From Agrococcus sp. ProA11 (GTDB lineage Bacteria; Actinomycetota; Actinomycetes; Actinomycetales; Microbacteriaceae), in the NCBI RefSeq assembly GCF_039880525.1, contig NZ_CP156989.1, forward strand, positions 2,046,001 through 2,110,000: DNA of 64,000 nt, read 5' to 3'. The notes beneath the pieces were generated by a model. It was given only the letters and a program-made list of their open reading frames with translations. It was not told where the DNA came from and made no database searches. Positions 26,327-34,974 of the stretch are shown piece by piece (the first letter of the stretch is position 1; every line of letters starts with the position of its first letter). The position numbers and the translations under genes are program-made.

Positions 26327-27277
26327 ATGTGCCGAGTGCTCGCCTTCATCGGGCAGGAGACTCCGCTGGAGCAACTGCTGCTCGAGCCCACGAACAGCCT
26401 GATCAACCAAGCGCTCGACCCGGAGCGCCACCCGGAGCTCCAGCTTGCCGGGTGGGGGTTCGGCGCGTGGAGCGAGCACTTCCTCAAGCCGGAGGAGCCG
26501 TTCATCTACCGCCGGCCCGTCGCCGCCTTCTACGACGACAACGTCGAGCGCATCGTGCCAAGCCTCCGCGCGAGCACGATGCTCGCCCACGTCCGGGCGG
26601 GCGCCTACGACGCGCAGGTCGTGCTGGCCGACGAGAACTGCCACCCCTTCTCCTTCTCCGGAACCCGCTGGATCATCGCCCAGAACGGCTACCTGCCGAA
26701 CTGGCAGCTGCTGCAGCGGGAGCTCCTGCAGCACTGCAAGAACGACTATCTGCAGCAGATGCGGGGCACGACGGACACGGAGTTCCTCTACGTGCTGCTA
26801 CTCTCACTGCTCGAGGGCGACAGCGACGAGGACGTCCAGCGCGCGGTCGAGGAGATGATCCAGCTGATCGCCGGAGCGATGGCCGATCTCAAACTCCCCG
26901 GTCTGACCAAGCTCAAGATGTCGCTGGTCTCCGCGAACCGCGTCATTGGCGTCAACGCCGGTCTCGGGCTCGACGGCGAGACGAACCCGTCCGGCGACTG
27001 GAAGCAGCTGCGCGAGTCCGGGCCGGGCACCGACGACTTCGACCTCTCGATGCTGCTGGAGCCCATGTACCTCCTGATGGGTCGCAACTTCGAGAAGAAC
27101 GAGGCCACCTACGAGTTCGAGACGTGCAGTGAAGAGGAGGCCACCGGGGCCATCTTCGCCTCAGAGGCCCTGACCGACGACACCGACGGCTGGTCGACCG
27201 TCGACTTCGGGCAGATCGTGTTCCTCGCCAACGACGGCGGCACGGTGACCAAGACCATCAACACGCTCTCGATGTAG
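26327..27277 (+). CDS. Class II glutamine amidotransferase
   Basis: 316 aa. The mature nucleophile would be Cys2 (MCRVLAFIGQETP) after Met removal. Ntn-hydrolase features include GWGFGAWSE, STMLAHVRAGAYDA and CHPFSFSGTRWIIAQNGYL, resembling YafJ/EgtC-type stand-alone amidotransferases. The acceptor of the released ammonia, or the gamma-glutamyl amide cleaved, is unknown; no ergothioneine genes are nearby. Start ATG 26327 has GCGGAGGA upstream. A strong hairpin terminator follows at 27288. Confidence 0.85.
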   Translation: MCRVLAFIGQETPLEQLLLEPTNSLINQALDPERHPELQLAGWGFGAWSEHFLKPEEPFIYRRPVAAFYDDNVERIVPSLRASTMLAHVRAGAYDAQVVLADENCHPFSFSGTRWIIAQNGYLPNWQLLQRELLQHCKNDYLQQMRGTTDTEFLYVLLLSLLEGDSDEDVQRAVEEMIQLIAGAMADLKLPGLTKLKMSLVSANRVIGVNAGLGLDGETNPSGDWKQLRESGPGTDDFDLSMLLEPMYLLMGRNFEKNEATYEFETCSEEEATGAIFASEALTDDTDGWSTVDFGQIVFLANDGGTVTKTINTLSM

Positions 27278-27287
27278 CGCGCGCGAG

Positions 27288-27330
27288 CACGAAGAAAGCC
27301 TCCGGCCGATGGCCGGAGGCTTTCTTCGTG
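27288..27330. terminator. Bidirectional hairpin terminator
   Basis: A perfect 20-bp stem (CACGAAGAAAGCCTCCGGCC) with a GAT loop, flanked by A-rich/T-rich arms. It separates the glutamine amidotransferase gene from the convergent tRNA-Ala and can stop transcription from both sides. Confidence 0.93.
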
Positions 27331-27337
27331 TCATGGG

Positions 27338-27410
27338 TGGACCCGGGGGGAATCGAACCCCCGACCTTCTCATTGCGAACGAGACGCGCTACCAACTGCG
27401 CCACGGGCCC
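27338..27410 (-). tRNA. tRNA-Ala (anticodon CGC)
   Basis: A 73-nt cloverleaf on the minus strand. The acceptor stem GGGCCCG/CGGGTCC has the G3-U70 wobble pair that marks alanine tRNAs. The anticodon loop TTCGCAA gives CGC (codon GCG), and the T-arm is GGGGGTTCGATTCCCCC. Discriminator base A; the CCA end is not encoded. Confidence 0.95.
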
Positions 27411-27477
27411 GGACCGAAGAAGACTATACGACGATCGCGCCACCGACGAAATCCATCGCCGGGTCAGCCCTGGTCGC

Positions 27478-28629
27478 TCAGCCGACGCGACGGAGGAAGG
27501 CCGCGTGCACGTCGACATCCGCGAGCGCGTCGTCGACGAGGCCCATCGATGCGAACCGCGATCCGCTCGCCGCGGGCTGCGCGACGCGCGGCGCGAGGCG
27601 GTGCTCGTCGGGGGCCGTCTCGATGGGCGCATCGGCACGCGTGACCTCGAGCGACTCGGCGACAGCGACGGCACGGCCCTGCTGCACCCGGCGGATCGGC
27701 AGCGCGGGCTCGGTCGGGTGCAGGCGGCGCTCCTGCTCGGTCTCGGACGCGGGCGCGTCGCCGCCGATGATGGCGTCGAAGCTCTGCTCCAGCTGGGTGA
27801 CGCGCGCGACGGGACCGGAGATCGCGCGGCGATCCTCCGCCAGCTGCTGGCGAGCACGCGCGAGCAGCTCGTCGCTCGGGTGGCGCGGCGCCGTGTAGGT
27901 GGCCGGGAGTCGCTGCTCCGGCACCGACTGCGGCGTCCACTGACGCGACCCCAGCACCTCCTCGGTGCGGAGCGCGTTGCGGGCGACGATCTCCGCCGTC
28001 ATGCGCGTCTCGCTGGCGACCGCCTCAGCCGCGACCTCGCGCGCCTCGACCAGATCCTTCACGCGGGGCGCGGTCGCGACCGCGACGCGCCGCACCTTCG
28101 CTGCCGATGCGTTCACGGCGACGAGCCCCGCCACGCCCAGCACCGCCACCGCGGCGCCGACCGCGAGCAGCAGCTGCAGCCCCGGCACCAGTGCGCCCGC
28201 AGCCATGGCCACGGCGCCCAGCAGCACCAGCGCAAAGCACGCGAGGCGGGTGCGGCGCAGGCGCTGCGACCGCGACACCGTCGACTTCACGGCCGCGCGC
28301 ACCTCGCGCTCGACCGCCTTGATCTGCTCGTCGAGCTCTCGGGCTCGGGCGACGGCCTTGGCGTGCTCCATCGCCTGCTTGAGGCGCGCCTCCTTGGCGA
28401 CGGCCTTCTGCTGCACCGCGATCGTGCGGGCGTCGGCTTCGAGCTGCACCTCCTCGGGCGCCTCCGCCGACTCGGCCATGATGCGGAGCGTCTGCTGCAG
28501 CCGGATCGCGTTGCGCTCGGTGGCCAGGTACTCGCGCTTGCGGGTCCAGACCGGCACCAGATAGGCGACCCAGAGCACGACGGCGACGATGAGGACGAGT
28601 GATGTCCCAAGACCTGCAAGCTCTGGCAT
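27478..28629 (-). CDS. Membrane protein with coiled-coil domain, function unknown
   Basis: 383 aa. An N-terminal membrane helix (LGTSLVLIVAVVLWVAYLVPVW) is followed by a long charged coiled coil (~30-110; EHAKAVARARELDEQIKAVEREV), two further helices (~125-165; LACFALVLLGAVAMAAGALV and AVGAAVAVLGVAGLVAV), then a long Ala/Arg-rich cytoplasmic tail. No recognised family; similar proteins occur beside GNAT and 5-FTHF cyclo-ligase genes in Microbacteriaceae. ATG 28629 is favoured over GTG 28638 because TACCGT lies 7 nt before it (28642-28637), a leaderless arrangement. Confidence 0.7.
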   Translation of the reverse strand: MPELAGLGTSLVLIVAVVLWVAYLVPVWTRKREYLATERNAIRLQQTLRIMAESAEAPEEVQLEADARTIAVQQKAVAKEARLKQAMEHAKAVARARELDEQIKAVEREVRAAVKSTVSRSQRLRRTRLACFALVLLGAVAMAAGALVPGLQLLLAVGAAVAVLGVAGLVAVNASAAKVRRVAVATAPRVKDLVEAREVAAEAVASETRMTAEIVARNALRTEEVLGSRQWTPQSVPEQRLPATYTAPRHPSDELLARARQQLAEDRRAISGPVARVTQLEQSFDAIIGGDAPASETEQERRLHPTEPALPIRRVQQGRAVAVAESLEVTRADAPIETAPDEHRLAPRVAQPAASGSRFASMGLVDDALADVDVHAAFLRRVG

Positions 28630-28692
28630 GGTCTGCACGGTAGTGGCGGCGCGACCCCGAGCGCCGCAGGTGCTGCGGCGGTTCGTTCACCC

Positions 28693-29352
28693 TCAGGGTG
28701 AAGTTGTGCCTCGCGGGTCGCCGCCGACCTGCATCGGGTAGACCGATCGGTCGAACGGTGGCACCCGGGCCGCCAGGAACCGGTCGAGCACCGGCTCGTC
28801 GAGCTCCTCGCGCACGAGCGCGAAGCACAGGTGGTCGCGCCAGTCGCCGTCGATGTGGATGTAGCGACGGCGGCAGCCCTCATAGCGGAAGCCGAGCTTC
28901 TCGACCACGCGCAGGCTCGCCACGTTCTCCGGACGGATGCAGATCTCCACCCGGTGCAGCCCCATGCCGCGCATCAGATGATCGGTCGCCAGCGCGACGG
29001 CCGTGGTCGTCGCTCCCCTGCCGGCGAAGCGGCGGGCGATCCAATACCCGAGCGTGCAGGAAGCGAGCGCGCCGCCGGTGATGTTCGCGACGTTCAGCTG
29101 CCCCGCGAACTCGCCGTCGACCTCGATCGCGAGCGACAGTGCGGTGCCCTGCCGGTCGGCCTCCAGCAGCGATCGGATCGAGGCTCGCGTGTCGAAGCGC
29201 CCGGTCGGCCGCGTGCCCGGCAGCGTCGCCTCCCAGCGCTCGAGCCACGGGCGGTTCTGCAGCAGCTCTGTCTCCAGCACCCGCGCGTCACGCGGGCGGA
29301 TGCCGCGCAGCGTGACGTCGCCATAGATGAGCCGGGGCGCGGTGTCGAACAC
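28693..29352 (-). CDS. GNAT family N-acetyltransferase (RimJ/RimL type)
   Basis: 219 aa. The RimJ/L-like start (RLIYGDVTLRGIRPRDARVLE) and acetyl-CoA loop (GYWIARRFAGRGATTTAVALATDHL), then RVEICIRPENVASLRVVEKLGFRYEG, are textbook GNAT. It may acetylate ribosomal-protein N-termini or a small molecule. GTG 29352 is preceded by TAGTCT and 6 nt (29364-29353), so leaderless. Divergent from the cyclo-ligase gene. Confidence 0.88.
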   Translation of the reverse strand: MFDTAPRLIYGDVTLRGIRPRDARVLETELLQNRPWLERWEATLPGTRPTGRFDTRASIRSLLEADRQGTALSLAIEVDGEFAGQLNVANITGGALASCTLGYWIARRFAGRGATTTAVALATDHLMRGMGLHRVEICIRPENVASLRVVEKLGFRYEGCRRRYIHIDGDWRDHLCFALVREELDEPVLDRFLAARVPPFDRSVYPMQVGGDPRGTTSP

Positions 29353-29447
29353 AGATCGAGACTAGTCGCGGCCGGGGCGGCCGGGGACATCTCGCCGCCC
29401 CGCGCCGGATCGTGCAGTGCGCGCGTCGACCCGCTAGATTCCGGGCT

Positions 29448-30047
29448 GTGACTGAGGATGAAACCGCCATCGAAGATGCCAAGCGCGTGCTGCGTCGCGA
29501 ACTGCGGACGCTGCGCGTCGAACGCGGCGCCGCGTGGGCCCAGGCGCAGGCGTCCGCCATCGCGGCGCACCTGCAGGAGCTCGTGATCGCGCACGGCGCG
29601 CGCACGATCTCCGCCTACCTGTCGACCCCGGACGAGCCGGACACCCGACGCTTCCTCGCCTGGGCGGGCGCGCAGGGCATCCGCGTGCTGCTGCCGGTCA
29701 TCCGCGAGGACGGCCTGCTCGACTGGGCGGAGCACGACGGCACCGAGACGATCGAGGCGACGCTGGGCATGCCGCAGCCCGAGAGCGACGCGCTGCCGCC
29801 GACCGCGCTCGACGACGTGGATCTGATGCTGATCCCCGCAACGGCGGTCGGCCGCGACGGCTCGCGCCTGGGCGGAGGCAGAGGATTCTTCGACAGGACC
29901 ATCGCCGCCATGGCAGACTGTCCTCCGGTCTATGCCGTGGTGCACGACGACGAATTCTTCGACAGCGTGCCCTCCGCGAGCTACGACCAGCCCGTCGACG
30001 GTGTCGTCACCCCATCCGGGATCACCCGCATCACCACCAGGAGCTGA
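29448..30047 (+). CDS. 5-formyltetrahydrofolate cyclo-ligase
   Basis: 199 aa. It converts 5-formyl-THF to 5,10-methenyl-THF with ATP. Signatures: the N-terminal KRVLRRELR helix and the ATP/folate motif LGGGRGFFDR (~141), then VVHDDEFFDSVP. GTG 29448 is preceded by TAGATT and 7 nt (29435-29447) without a Shine-Dalgarno, so a leaderless mRNA is likely. The FmdB-type zinc ribbon gene follows 4 bp after its stop. Confidence 0.9.
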   Translation: MTEDETAIEDAKRVLRRELRTLRVERGAAWAQAQASAIAAHLQELVIAHGARTISAYLSTPDEPDTRRFLAWAGAQGIRVLLPVIREDGLLDWAEHDGTETIEATLGMPQPESDALPPTALDDVDLMLIPATAVGRDGSRLGGGRGFFDRTIAAMADCPPVYAVVHDDEFFDSVPSASYDQPVDGVVTPSGITRITTRS

Positions 30048-30051
30048 AGCC

Positions 30052-30345
30052 ATGCCCGTCTATGCCTACGCCTGCACCGCGTGCGGTCATGCCTTCGACG
30101 CCCGGCAGAGCTTCGCGGAGCCCGCGCTCACGGTCTGCGAGGCGTGCGGCGGCGCGCTGCGCAAGCAGTACGGCTCGATCGGCGTGACCTTCAACGGCTC
30201 CGGCTTCTACCGCACCGACTCCCGCGCGGCAGCGAGTGCCGGCTCCGCGAAGTCGAGCACGGGCGCCTCCCCCAAGTCGTCTGGCGAGGCCAAGCCCGCC
30301 GCCGCATCCCCCGCCCCGAGCGGCGGAGCGTCCTCGGCCTCGTAG
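30052..30345 (+). CDS. FmdB-type zinc ribbon protein
   Basis: 97 aa. MPVYAYACTACGHAFDARQSF...CEACGGALRKQYGSIGVTFNGSGFYRTD is the standard FmdB zinc-ribbon core with two CxxC pairs; the remaining third is Ser/Pro/Ala-rich and probably disordered. These proteins are proposed regulatory or chaperone-like proteins in Actinobacteria; the exact role is unknown. It begins 4 bp after the cyclo-ligase stop with AGGAGC upstream, so the two are an operon. Confidence 0.88.
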   Translation: MPVYAYACTACGHAFDARQSFAEPALTVCEACGGALRKQYGSIGVTFNGSGFYRTDSRAAASAGSAKSSTGASPKSSGEAKPAAASPAPSGGASSAS

Positions 30346-30399
30346 CCGAACCGTGCGCCACCGCGCACCGCGCCGCACCCCACACACGAGGAGATCCCC

Positions 30400-30789
30400 A
30401 TGGAGGGCTTCAAGAAGTTCCTGCTGCAGGGCAACGTCGTCGAGCTCGCCGTCGCCGTGGTCATCGGCACCGCGTTCACGGCCATCGTCGGCGCGTTCAC
30501 CGAGGCGATCATCAACCCGCTGCTCGCGCAGGCGTTCAACGCCGAGGAGCTCGCAAGTGCCGAGATCGGCATCTTCAAGATCGGCCTGCTGATCGCCGCG
30601 ATCATCAACTTCATCATCATCGCCGCGATCGTCTACTTCGTGCTCGTGCTGCCGATGACGAAGCTGAAGGAATACCACGACCTGCGCAAGGGCATCCTGC
30701 CCGAGGAGCCGGCCGAGACGGATGTCGACATCCTGCACGACATTCGCGACCTGCTGCGCGCGCAGCAGGGCACCCCGCCCACGGCCTGA
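30400..30789 (+). CDS. mscL: Large-conductance mechanosensitive channel
   Basis: 129 aa, the usual MscL length. The N-terminal amphipathic helix and TM1 (GFKKFLLQGNVVELAVAVVIGTAFTAIV) contain the conserved GNVVELAVAVVIG pore motif. TM2 is NFIIIAAIVYFVLVLP, followed by a cytoplasmic helix. It opens on hypo-osmotic membrane tension to release solutes. ATG 30400 has GAGGAG upstream. Confidence 0.95.
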   Translation: MEGFKKFLLQGNVVELAVAVVIGTAFTAIVGAFTEAIINPLLAQAFNAEELASAEIGIFKIGLLIAAIINFIIIAAIVYFVLVLPMTKLKEYHDLRKGILPEEPAETDVDILHDIRDLLRAQQGTPPTA

Positions 30790-30806
30790 CGACTCGGCGA
30801 GCTGCG

Positions 30807-31028
30807 TCAGCCCCAGTGCGGGGGCACGTCGCCCCTGAGGCGTGCGTCGTTCTCGCTCGACTGCTGGCGCTCGCTCGCGGGCTCACCCGTGTAGCCGGGC
30901 GGCGGCTCGGTGGAGACGCGACGGCCGCGCCGACGGATCACGAGCGGCTGCTGCTCGTCTGTCGGCTGCTGCTCGTCGGCTGCCGCCTCGTCATCGGCCG
31001 GCTCGGGCGCCGAGCCCGCGTCGCTCAC
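30807..31028 (-). CDS. 73-aa acidic/basic protein coupled to the helicase-like gene
   Basis: A hydrophilic, probably disordered protein: acidic Ala/Glu-rich first half, a basic patch (VIRRRGRRVSTEPPPG), and an ending ENDARLRGDVPPHWG. I recall similar short proteins with an END-R-L...PPHWG tail in Microbacteriaceae but know of no function. Its GTG start overlaps the stop of the helicase-like gene in the tetranucleotide GTGA (31028-31025), so translation is coupled. Confidence 0.65.
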   Translation of the reverse strand: MSDAGSAPEPADDEAAADEQQPTDEQQPLVIRRRGRRVSTEPPPGYTGEPASERQQSSENDARLRGDVPPHWG

Positions 31029-34000
31029 GACGTCGACGCATCCGCCCCGACGAGCTCCGCGATGCGGTCGGCCACGCCCTCGGGGTCGGTGAACAGCTCG
31101 AAGGCGTGCACGCGCATGGTGTGCCAGCCGAAGCGCCGCAGCACATCCGGGCGCAGGCGCAGCGCCTCCCGCAGCGTGCGGTCGCCATCGTCGTGGTCGG
31201 CCTCGATCGCGGCGCAGATGCCGCCGTTGGCGACCACCAGCGGCAGCTGGCCGTCGTAGGAGACGTCGGCGCGCAGGCCCCTGCGGCGCAGCCGCGTCGC
31301 GAGGTCGATCATGAGCGGATCGCCGCCGTGGTACGAGTGCGGGCGATCGCCGGCGATCGCATCCAGCAGGATCTCGCGCAGCTGCGCGGCGCCGTGCTCG
31401 AGCCGCTCGGGGTCGAGCTCCGCCGGGTCGAACGCGGTGACGATCTGCAGCGACTTGCGCGCTCGGGTCATGGCCACAGCGAGGAGTCGCTCGCCGCCCG
31501 GCTGACCCAGCGAGCCGAAGTCGACATTCTTGCCGTGCCGGGTGTGGCCGTAGCCGACCGAGAAGATCACCCGGTCGCGGCTGAGCGCGCTGGCGTGCGT
31601 CACGTCGACGATCACGAAGGGCTCCTCGCGGTCGGCGACCACGAAGTCGGTGAGCGCGCTGCTGCCCGCGAGCGCGGCCATCACGGCCTGCTGCACCCGC
31701 ACCTCGTGCTTCTCGTTCGCCGTCACCACCATGAGCGAATCCTGCGGGCGCTGCCTGGCGTGCTGCGTCACCAGCTGCACGATGCGCTCGACCTCGGCGT
31801 CCGGGCTCTCGACCGTGGCGGCTCCCTGCTCGGGCAGACCGTAGGCGCCGTGCACGACCTGCGCGGTGAGCGAGGCGTGGCCGAGGTAGGCGCCCGCCCA
31901 CGGCAGCGCCTCGATGCGGCCCTCGTAGAAGCGGTCGTTGACGGCCGCGACCAGGTCGGCGCCGCCGGTGCGGTAGGAGCGGGTGAGGTGCAGGGTCGGC
32001 AGCACCGTGCCCAGGCGAGACAGCGCCGACTCGGCGTGCAGCTCGTCGGGCGTCGAGAGCTCGGCGCTGGGCCGCACGCCGAGCGTGGAGATGCCGACGT
32101 CGAACGGCGCGGGCGTCTGCGTCACCGAGTCGCCCACCGCGATCACCTGGCGGGCGCGGCTGATCGCCCCGGCCGCCTCGGCGATCGTGATCGCGCCCGC
32201 GTCGGCGATCACGACGGTGTCGAACGGGATGCGCTTGGGCACTCGATGCAGGTCGTAGGGCGAGGCGAGCCACACCGGCGCCACCGCGCGCGTCAGGTGT
32301 GGCGCGGCGCGCTGCAGCTCGTCGGCGTCGACAGGACCGGCCTGCACGAGCGCCCGCAGCGCCTCCGCCTCCTTCGCGTGGTCGTCGATCGCGAGGCGCC
32401 ACTGCTGCGCGATCTGGTGCGCGAGCCGGGCGCTCGACGCATCCACGTGCGCCTCGTCGACGAGCGCGAAATCCTGCTCGAGGCGGCGCAGCACGTCGGT
32501 GTTGCCGCGCAGCAGCGCCCGCTCCTTCGAGAGCATCGCCTGCAGCGCCGACTGCCACCAGGCCAGGTCGAGCTCGTGCTCGACCTGCTCGTCGCCGACG
32601 TGCCGGTCGGCCAGGTCGGTGAGCAGCTCGTCGAGGCCGAGGCGCTCGATCGAGGCGAGCAGCTGGGCGCGCTCCTGGATGTTCTGCAGCGCGTCGCTGG
32701 GAGCCGCGAGCTCGGCGATGCGATCCGTCAGCTCTGCCAGCGGCAGGTCGACGCTCTTCGTCTCCGGGTGCAGCGCGGCATCCAGCCGGTCGAGGCGATG
32801 CACGACCCCGCGCAGGCGGACGTCGAGCGCCGCGAGGCCCGCGGGCACCGACGGGATCGAGCCGTCCGGGGCGAACTTCGACCACAGCCGCCGCTGCTGC
32901 TGGGCTGCCACCAGCACGTCGTGCAGGTCGGGCACGTGGGCGCCGGGGCGCACGTGCTCTTCGGCGAGCTTCCGCAGGCGACGGCGCTGCATACTGCCCA
33001 GCGACTGGATCGCTTCCCGTCGCGGGCCCGTGGCCGTGATCAGCTCGCCCAGCGGCCGGTCGTAGACCGACGGCGTCATGTCGTCGAGCGTCGCGCGCAC
33101 GTCGGTGAGCAGCGCCACCTGGATCTCGAGCTCGGTGAGCGTCGCCGCGGGGCGCAGCTTCGTGGCGCCGATGACCGTGCGCGCCTCCTTCTGCAGCGCG
33201 AGGAGGTCGCCGCCGGCGAGCGCCTGCGCATCCTCGAAGGCGGCGGATGCGTCGGCCGAGGTGGCGAACGAGGCACCGAACCAGGGCGTGTCGCTCGGCC
33301 CGTACTTGAACTGGCCGAGATCGGCCGCCTTGCGCACGGTGGCGGCGACGCGGGGACGGTCGGTGGCGAGCTGCCGCGTCGCCTCGGCGCTCAGGCGCGC
33401 CCGCGTCGAGGGCGCAATCGGGAGCATGGCGAGCCGCGAGAGCTCCTTCAGCGCATCCAGCACCGACACGTGCAGCTCGGGATCGACCCGACGCAGCGCG
33501 GCGCGGTAGTCGAGCAGCACCTTGCGCAGCCGCAGCATCGCCTCGTCGATCTCGTTCGTCTCGGGGCGCTCGGAGCCCTCGATGCGCCGGATCGCCGCGA
33601 TGAGGTCGCGCCGCAGCGTCGCCTCCGACACCGCGAGCCCCGCGAGCTTGCTCGCGGCCAGGCGATCGGCGATGTCGCGCAGCGTGGCACGGCGGGGGCT
33701 GACGACCAGCACGCGCTTGTCGTCGCTCACGAGCGCCGCGACGGTGTTGACGATCGTCTGCGTCAGGCCGGTGCCGGGCAGGGCCTCGACGACGAGCGAG
33801 TTGCCGGCCGCGGCCTCGGCGATGACGGCGTCCTGCTCGACATCCGCATCGAGCACCAGGCGGTCGATCTCGGGGTCGCGCTTGTCCTGCGGCGTCTCGT
33901 CGATGCCCGCGCGCCCCTCGCGCACGCGCCACGCGGCCTGCTCATCGCCGCGAACGGCATCGAGCACATCGTGCTGCTGCTGCTGCAGGTCGGCGGCCAT

Positions 34001-34750
34001 CGGCTCGCCGACGTCGGCGTAGGTGGAGGCGAGCAGCCGCGCCTCGACCGCGAAGCCGGGCACGTGTGCCGCCGCCTGACGGAGCGCGTCGAGCACCGCG
34101 TTGGGCGTGAAGGTGCCCTTGCCGGAGCCGAGCTCGGTGAGCTGGCGCTCGTCGACCCGCACGCCGTGGTGCGCGCGCAGGATGCTCGCCAGCCGCGGGT
34201 TCACGAACGGGCGCCCGAGCAGCTGCAGCTCGAAGTCGCGCCCGCGGCGGCGCACCACGAGCGGGCGCAGCAGCACCGGGCCGTAGACCTCGCGGTCGCC
34301 GTGCGGGAAGCGCGCCATGCCGATGCCGAGGTGCACGGCATCGATCGATCGTGCGGCGGCGAGCTCGACGCCCTTGGACGCGATCGCGGCGGCGGCCGAG
34401 CGAGCGGCGCGCAGTGCCAGGTCGTCGCGGATCAGACTCGAGAGCGCGGTCGGGCGACCGGTGATGAACTGCGCCAGGCCGCCGGGGTGGGTGGTGGAGA
34501 GCTCGATGCGGGTGGCGGTGGTGTCGATGAAGTCGGTGAGCGGACTGCGGCCGCCGATGGAGCGCAGCGCGTGCGCCCACGCCTCCCACTCGCCCTCGCG
34601 CTTCACCGCGCCGGTCTCGTGCGTCCGGGGCGCGTCGGCACCCCGCGCATCCGGCGTCGGCTCGGCCGTCATCGCCTCGTCGCGCGGCGCGCCGTCGCCC
34701 GAGGTCGGCACCGCTGGGTCGCCCTGGATCTCGGTCTCGTCATCACGCAC
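31025..34750 (-). CDS. SF1 (UPF1-like) helicase-type protein with broken Walker motifs and C-terminal nuclease-like domain
   Basis: 1241 aa. The outline matches large actinobacterial AAA/SF1 helicases with a C-terminal Vsr-like REase fold. Walker A (~320) reads LPGTGLTQT with Leu where the catalytic Lys belongs. Walker B (~850) reads VVIADAGAIT instead of DEAS, and motif III is GDSVTQTPAPF. The SYRTGGADLVAAVNDRFYEG block and motif VI VAMTRARKSLQIV (~1093) are kept. The C-terminal domain (~1140-1241) keeps an E-A-D core in ICAAIEADHDDGD and FGWHTMRVHAFELFTDPEG. ATP hydrolysis is therefore doubtful. GTG 34750 follows TATCCT and 6 nt (34762-34751), so leaderless; the 159-residue upstream extension of the frame is rejected. 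Confidence 0.8.
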   Translation of the reverse strand: MRDDETEIQGDPAVPTSGDGAPRDEAMTAEPTPDARGADAPRTHETGAVKREGEWEAWAHALRSIGGRSPLTDFIDTTATRIELSTTHPGGLAQFITGRPTALSSLIRDDLALRAARSAAAAIASKGVELAAARSIDAVHLGIGMARFPHGDREVYGPVLLRPLVVRRRGRDFELQLLGRPFVNPRLASILRAHHGVRVDERQLTELGSGKGTFTPNAVLDALRQAAAHVPGFAVEARLLASTYADVGEPMAADLQQQQHDVLDAVRGDEQAAWRVREGRAGIDETPQDKRDPEIDRLVLDADVEQDAVIAEAAAGNSLVVEALPGTGLTQTIVNTVAALVSDDKRVLVVSPRRATLRDIADRLAASKLAGLAVSEATLRRDLIAAIRRIEGSERPETNEIDEAMLRLRKVLLDYRAALRRVDPELHVSVLDALKELSRLAMLPIAPSTRARLSAEATRQLATDRPRVAATVRKAADLGQFKYGPSDTPWFGASFATSADASAAFEDAQALAGGDLLALQKEARTVIGATKLRPAATLTELEIQVALLTDVRATLDDMTPSVYDRPLGELITATGPRREAIQSLGSMQRRRLRKLAEEHVRPGAHVPDLHDVLVAAQQQRRLWSKFAPDGSIPSVPAGLAALDVRLRGVVHRLDRLDAALHPETKSVDLPLAELTDRIAELAAPSDALQNIQERAQLLASIERLGLDELLTDLADRHVGDEQVEHELDLAWWQSALQAMLSKERALLRGNTDVLRRLEQDFALVDEAHVDASSARLAHQIAQQWRLAIDDHAKEAEALRALVQAGPVDADELQRAAPHLTRAVAPVWLASPYDLHRVPKRIPFDTVVIADAGAITIAEAAGAISRARQVIAVGDSVTQTPAPFDVGISTLGVRPSAELSTPDELHAESALSRLGTVLPTLHLTRSYRTGGADLVAAVNDRFYEGRIEALPWAGAYLGHASLTAQVVHGAYGLPEQGAATVESPDAEVERIVQLVTQHARQRPQDSLMVVTANEKHEVRVQQAVMAALAGSSALTDFVVADREEPFVIVDVTHASALSRDRVIFSVGYGHTRHGKNVDFGSLGQPGGERLLAVAMTRARKSLQIVTAFDPAELDPERLEHGAAQLREILLDAIAGDRPHSYHGGDPLMIDLATRLRRRGLRADVSYDGQLPLVVANGGICAAIEADHDDGDRTLREALRLRPDVLRRFGWHTMRVHAFELFTDPEGVADRIAELVGADASTS

Positions 34751-34827
34751 ACCGCGAGGATAGTCACCGCAGCGCCGTACCCCGCGCTGACACTGCGAGA
34801 ACCCGCAGAGTCGCGCCCGCTTCCCCC

Positions 34828-34887
34828 GTCGAGCTTCCCGAAACGGCGCGTTGCCGTCGCCAACCGCGCCGTTCGGGGACGCTCGAC
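34828..34887. terminator. 60-nt imperfect hairpin downstream of the FemX gene
   Basis: Arms pair as GTCGAGC/GCTCGAC, CCCGAA/TTCGGG, CGGCGCG/CGCGCCG and TTG/CAA with small bulges and a short CCGTCGC-type loop. It lies between the FemX stop (34975) and the helicase-like start (34750), both minus strand, so it most likely ends the FemX transcript. No U-run follows. Confidence 0.65.
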
Positions 34888-34911
34888 CCCCGGCGGGAGT
34901 CGCGGATGCTC

Positions 34912-34974
34912 GGGTGGGGTGGGCGGGGCGGGGGCGCGGGCGGGGTGAGGCGGGGGCGGGGGCGGGGGCGGAGG
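34912..34974 (+). other. G-tract with G-quadruplex potential
   Basis: Ten or more runs of three to five G on the plus strand (for example GGGTGGGGTGGGCGGGG and later GGGGGC repeats) directly after the FemX stop codon. Composition is simple and noncoding; it could form several G-quadruplexes. Confidence 0.6.
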
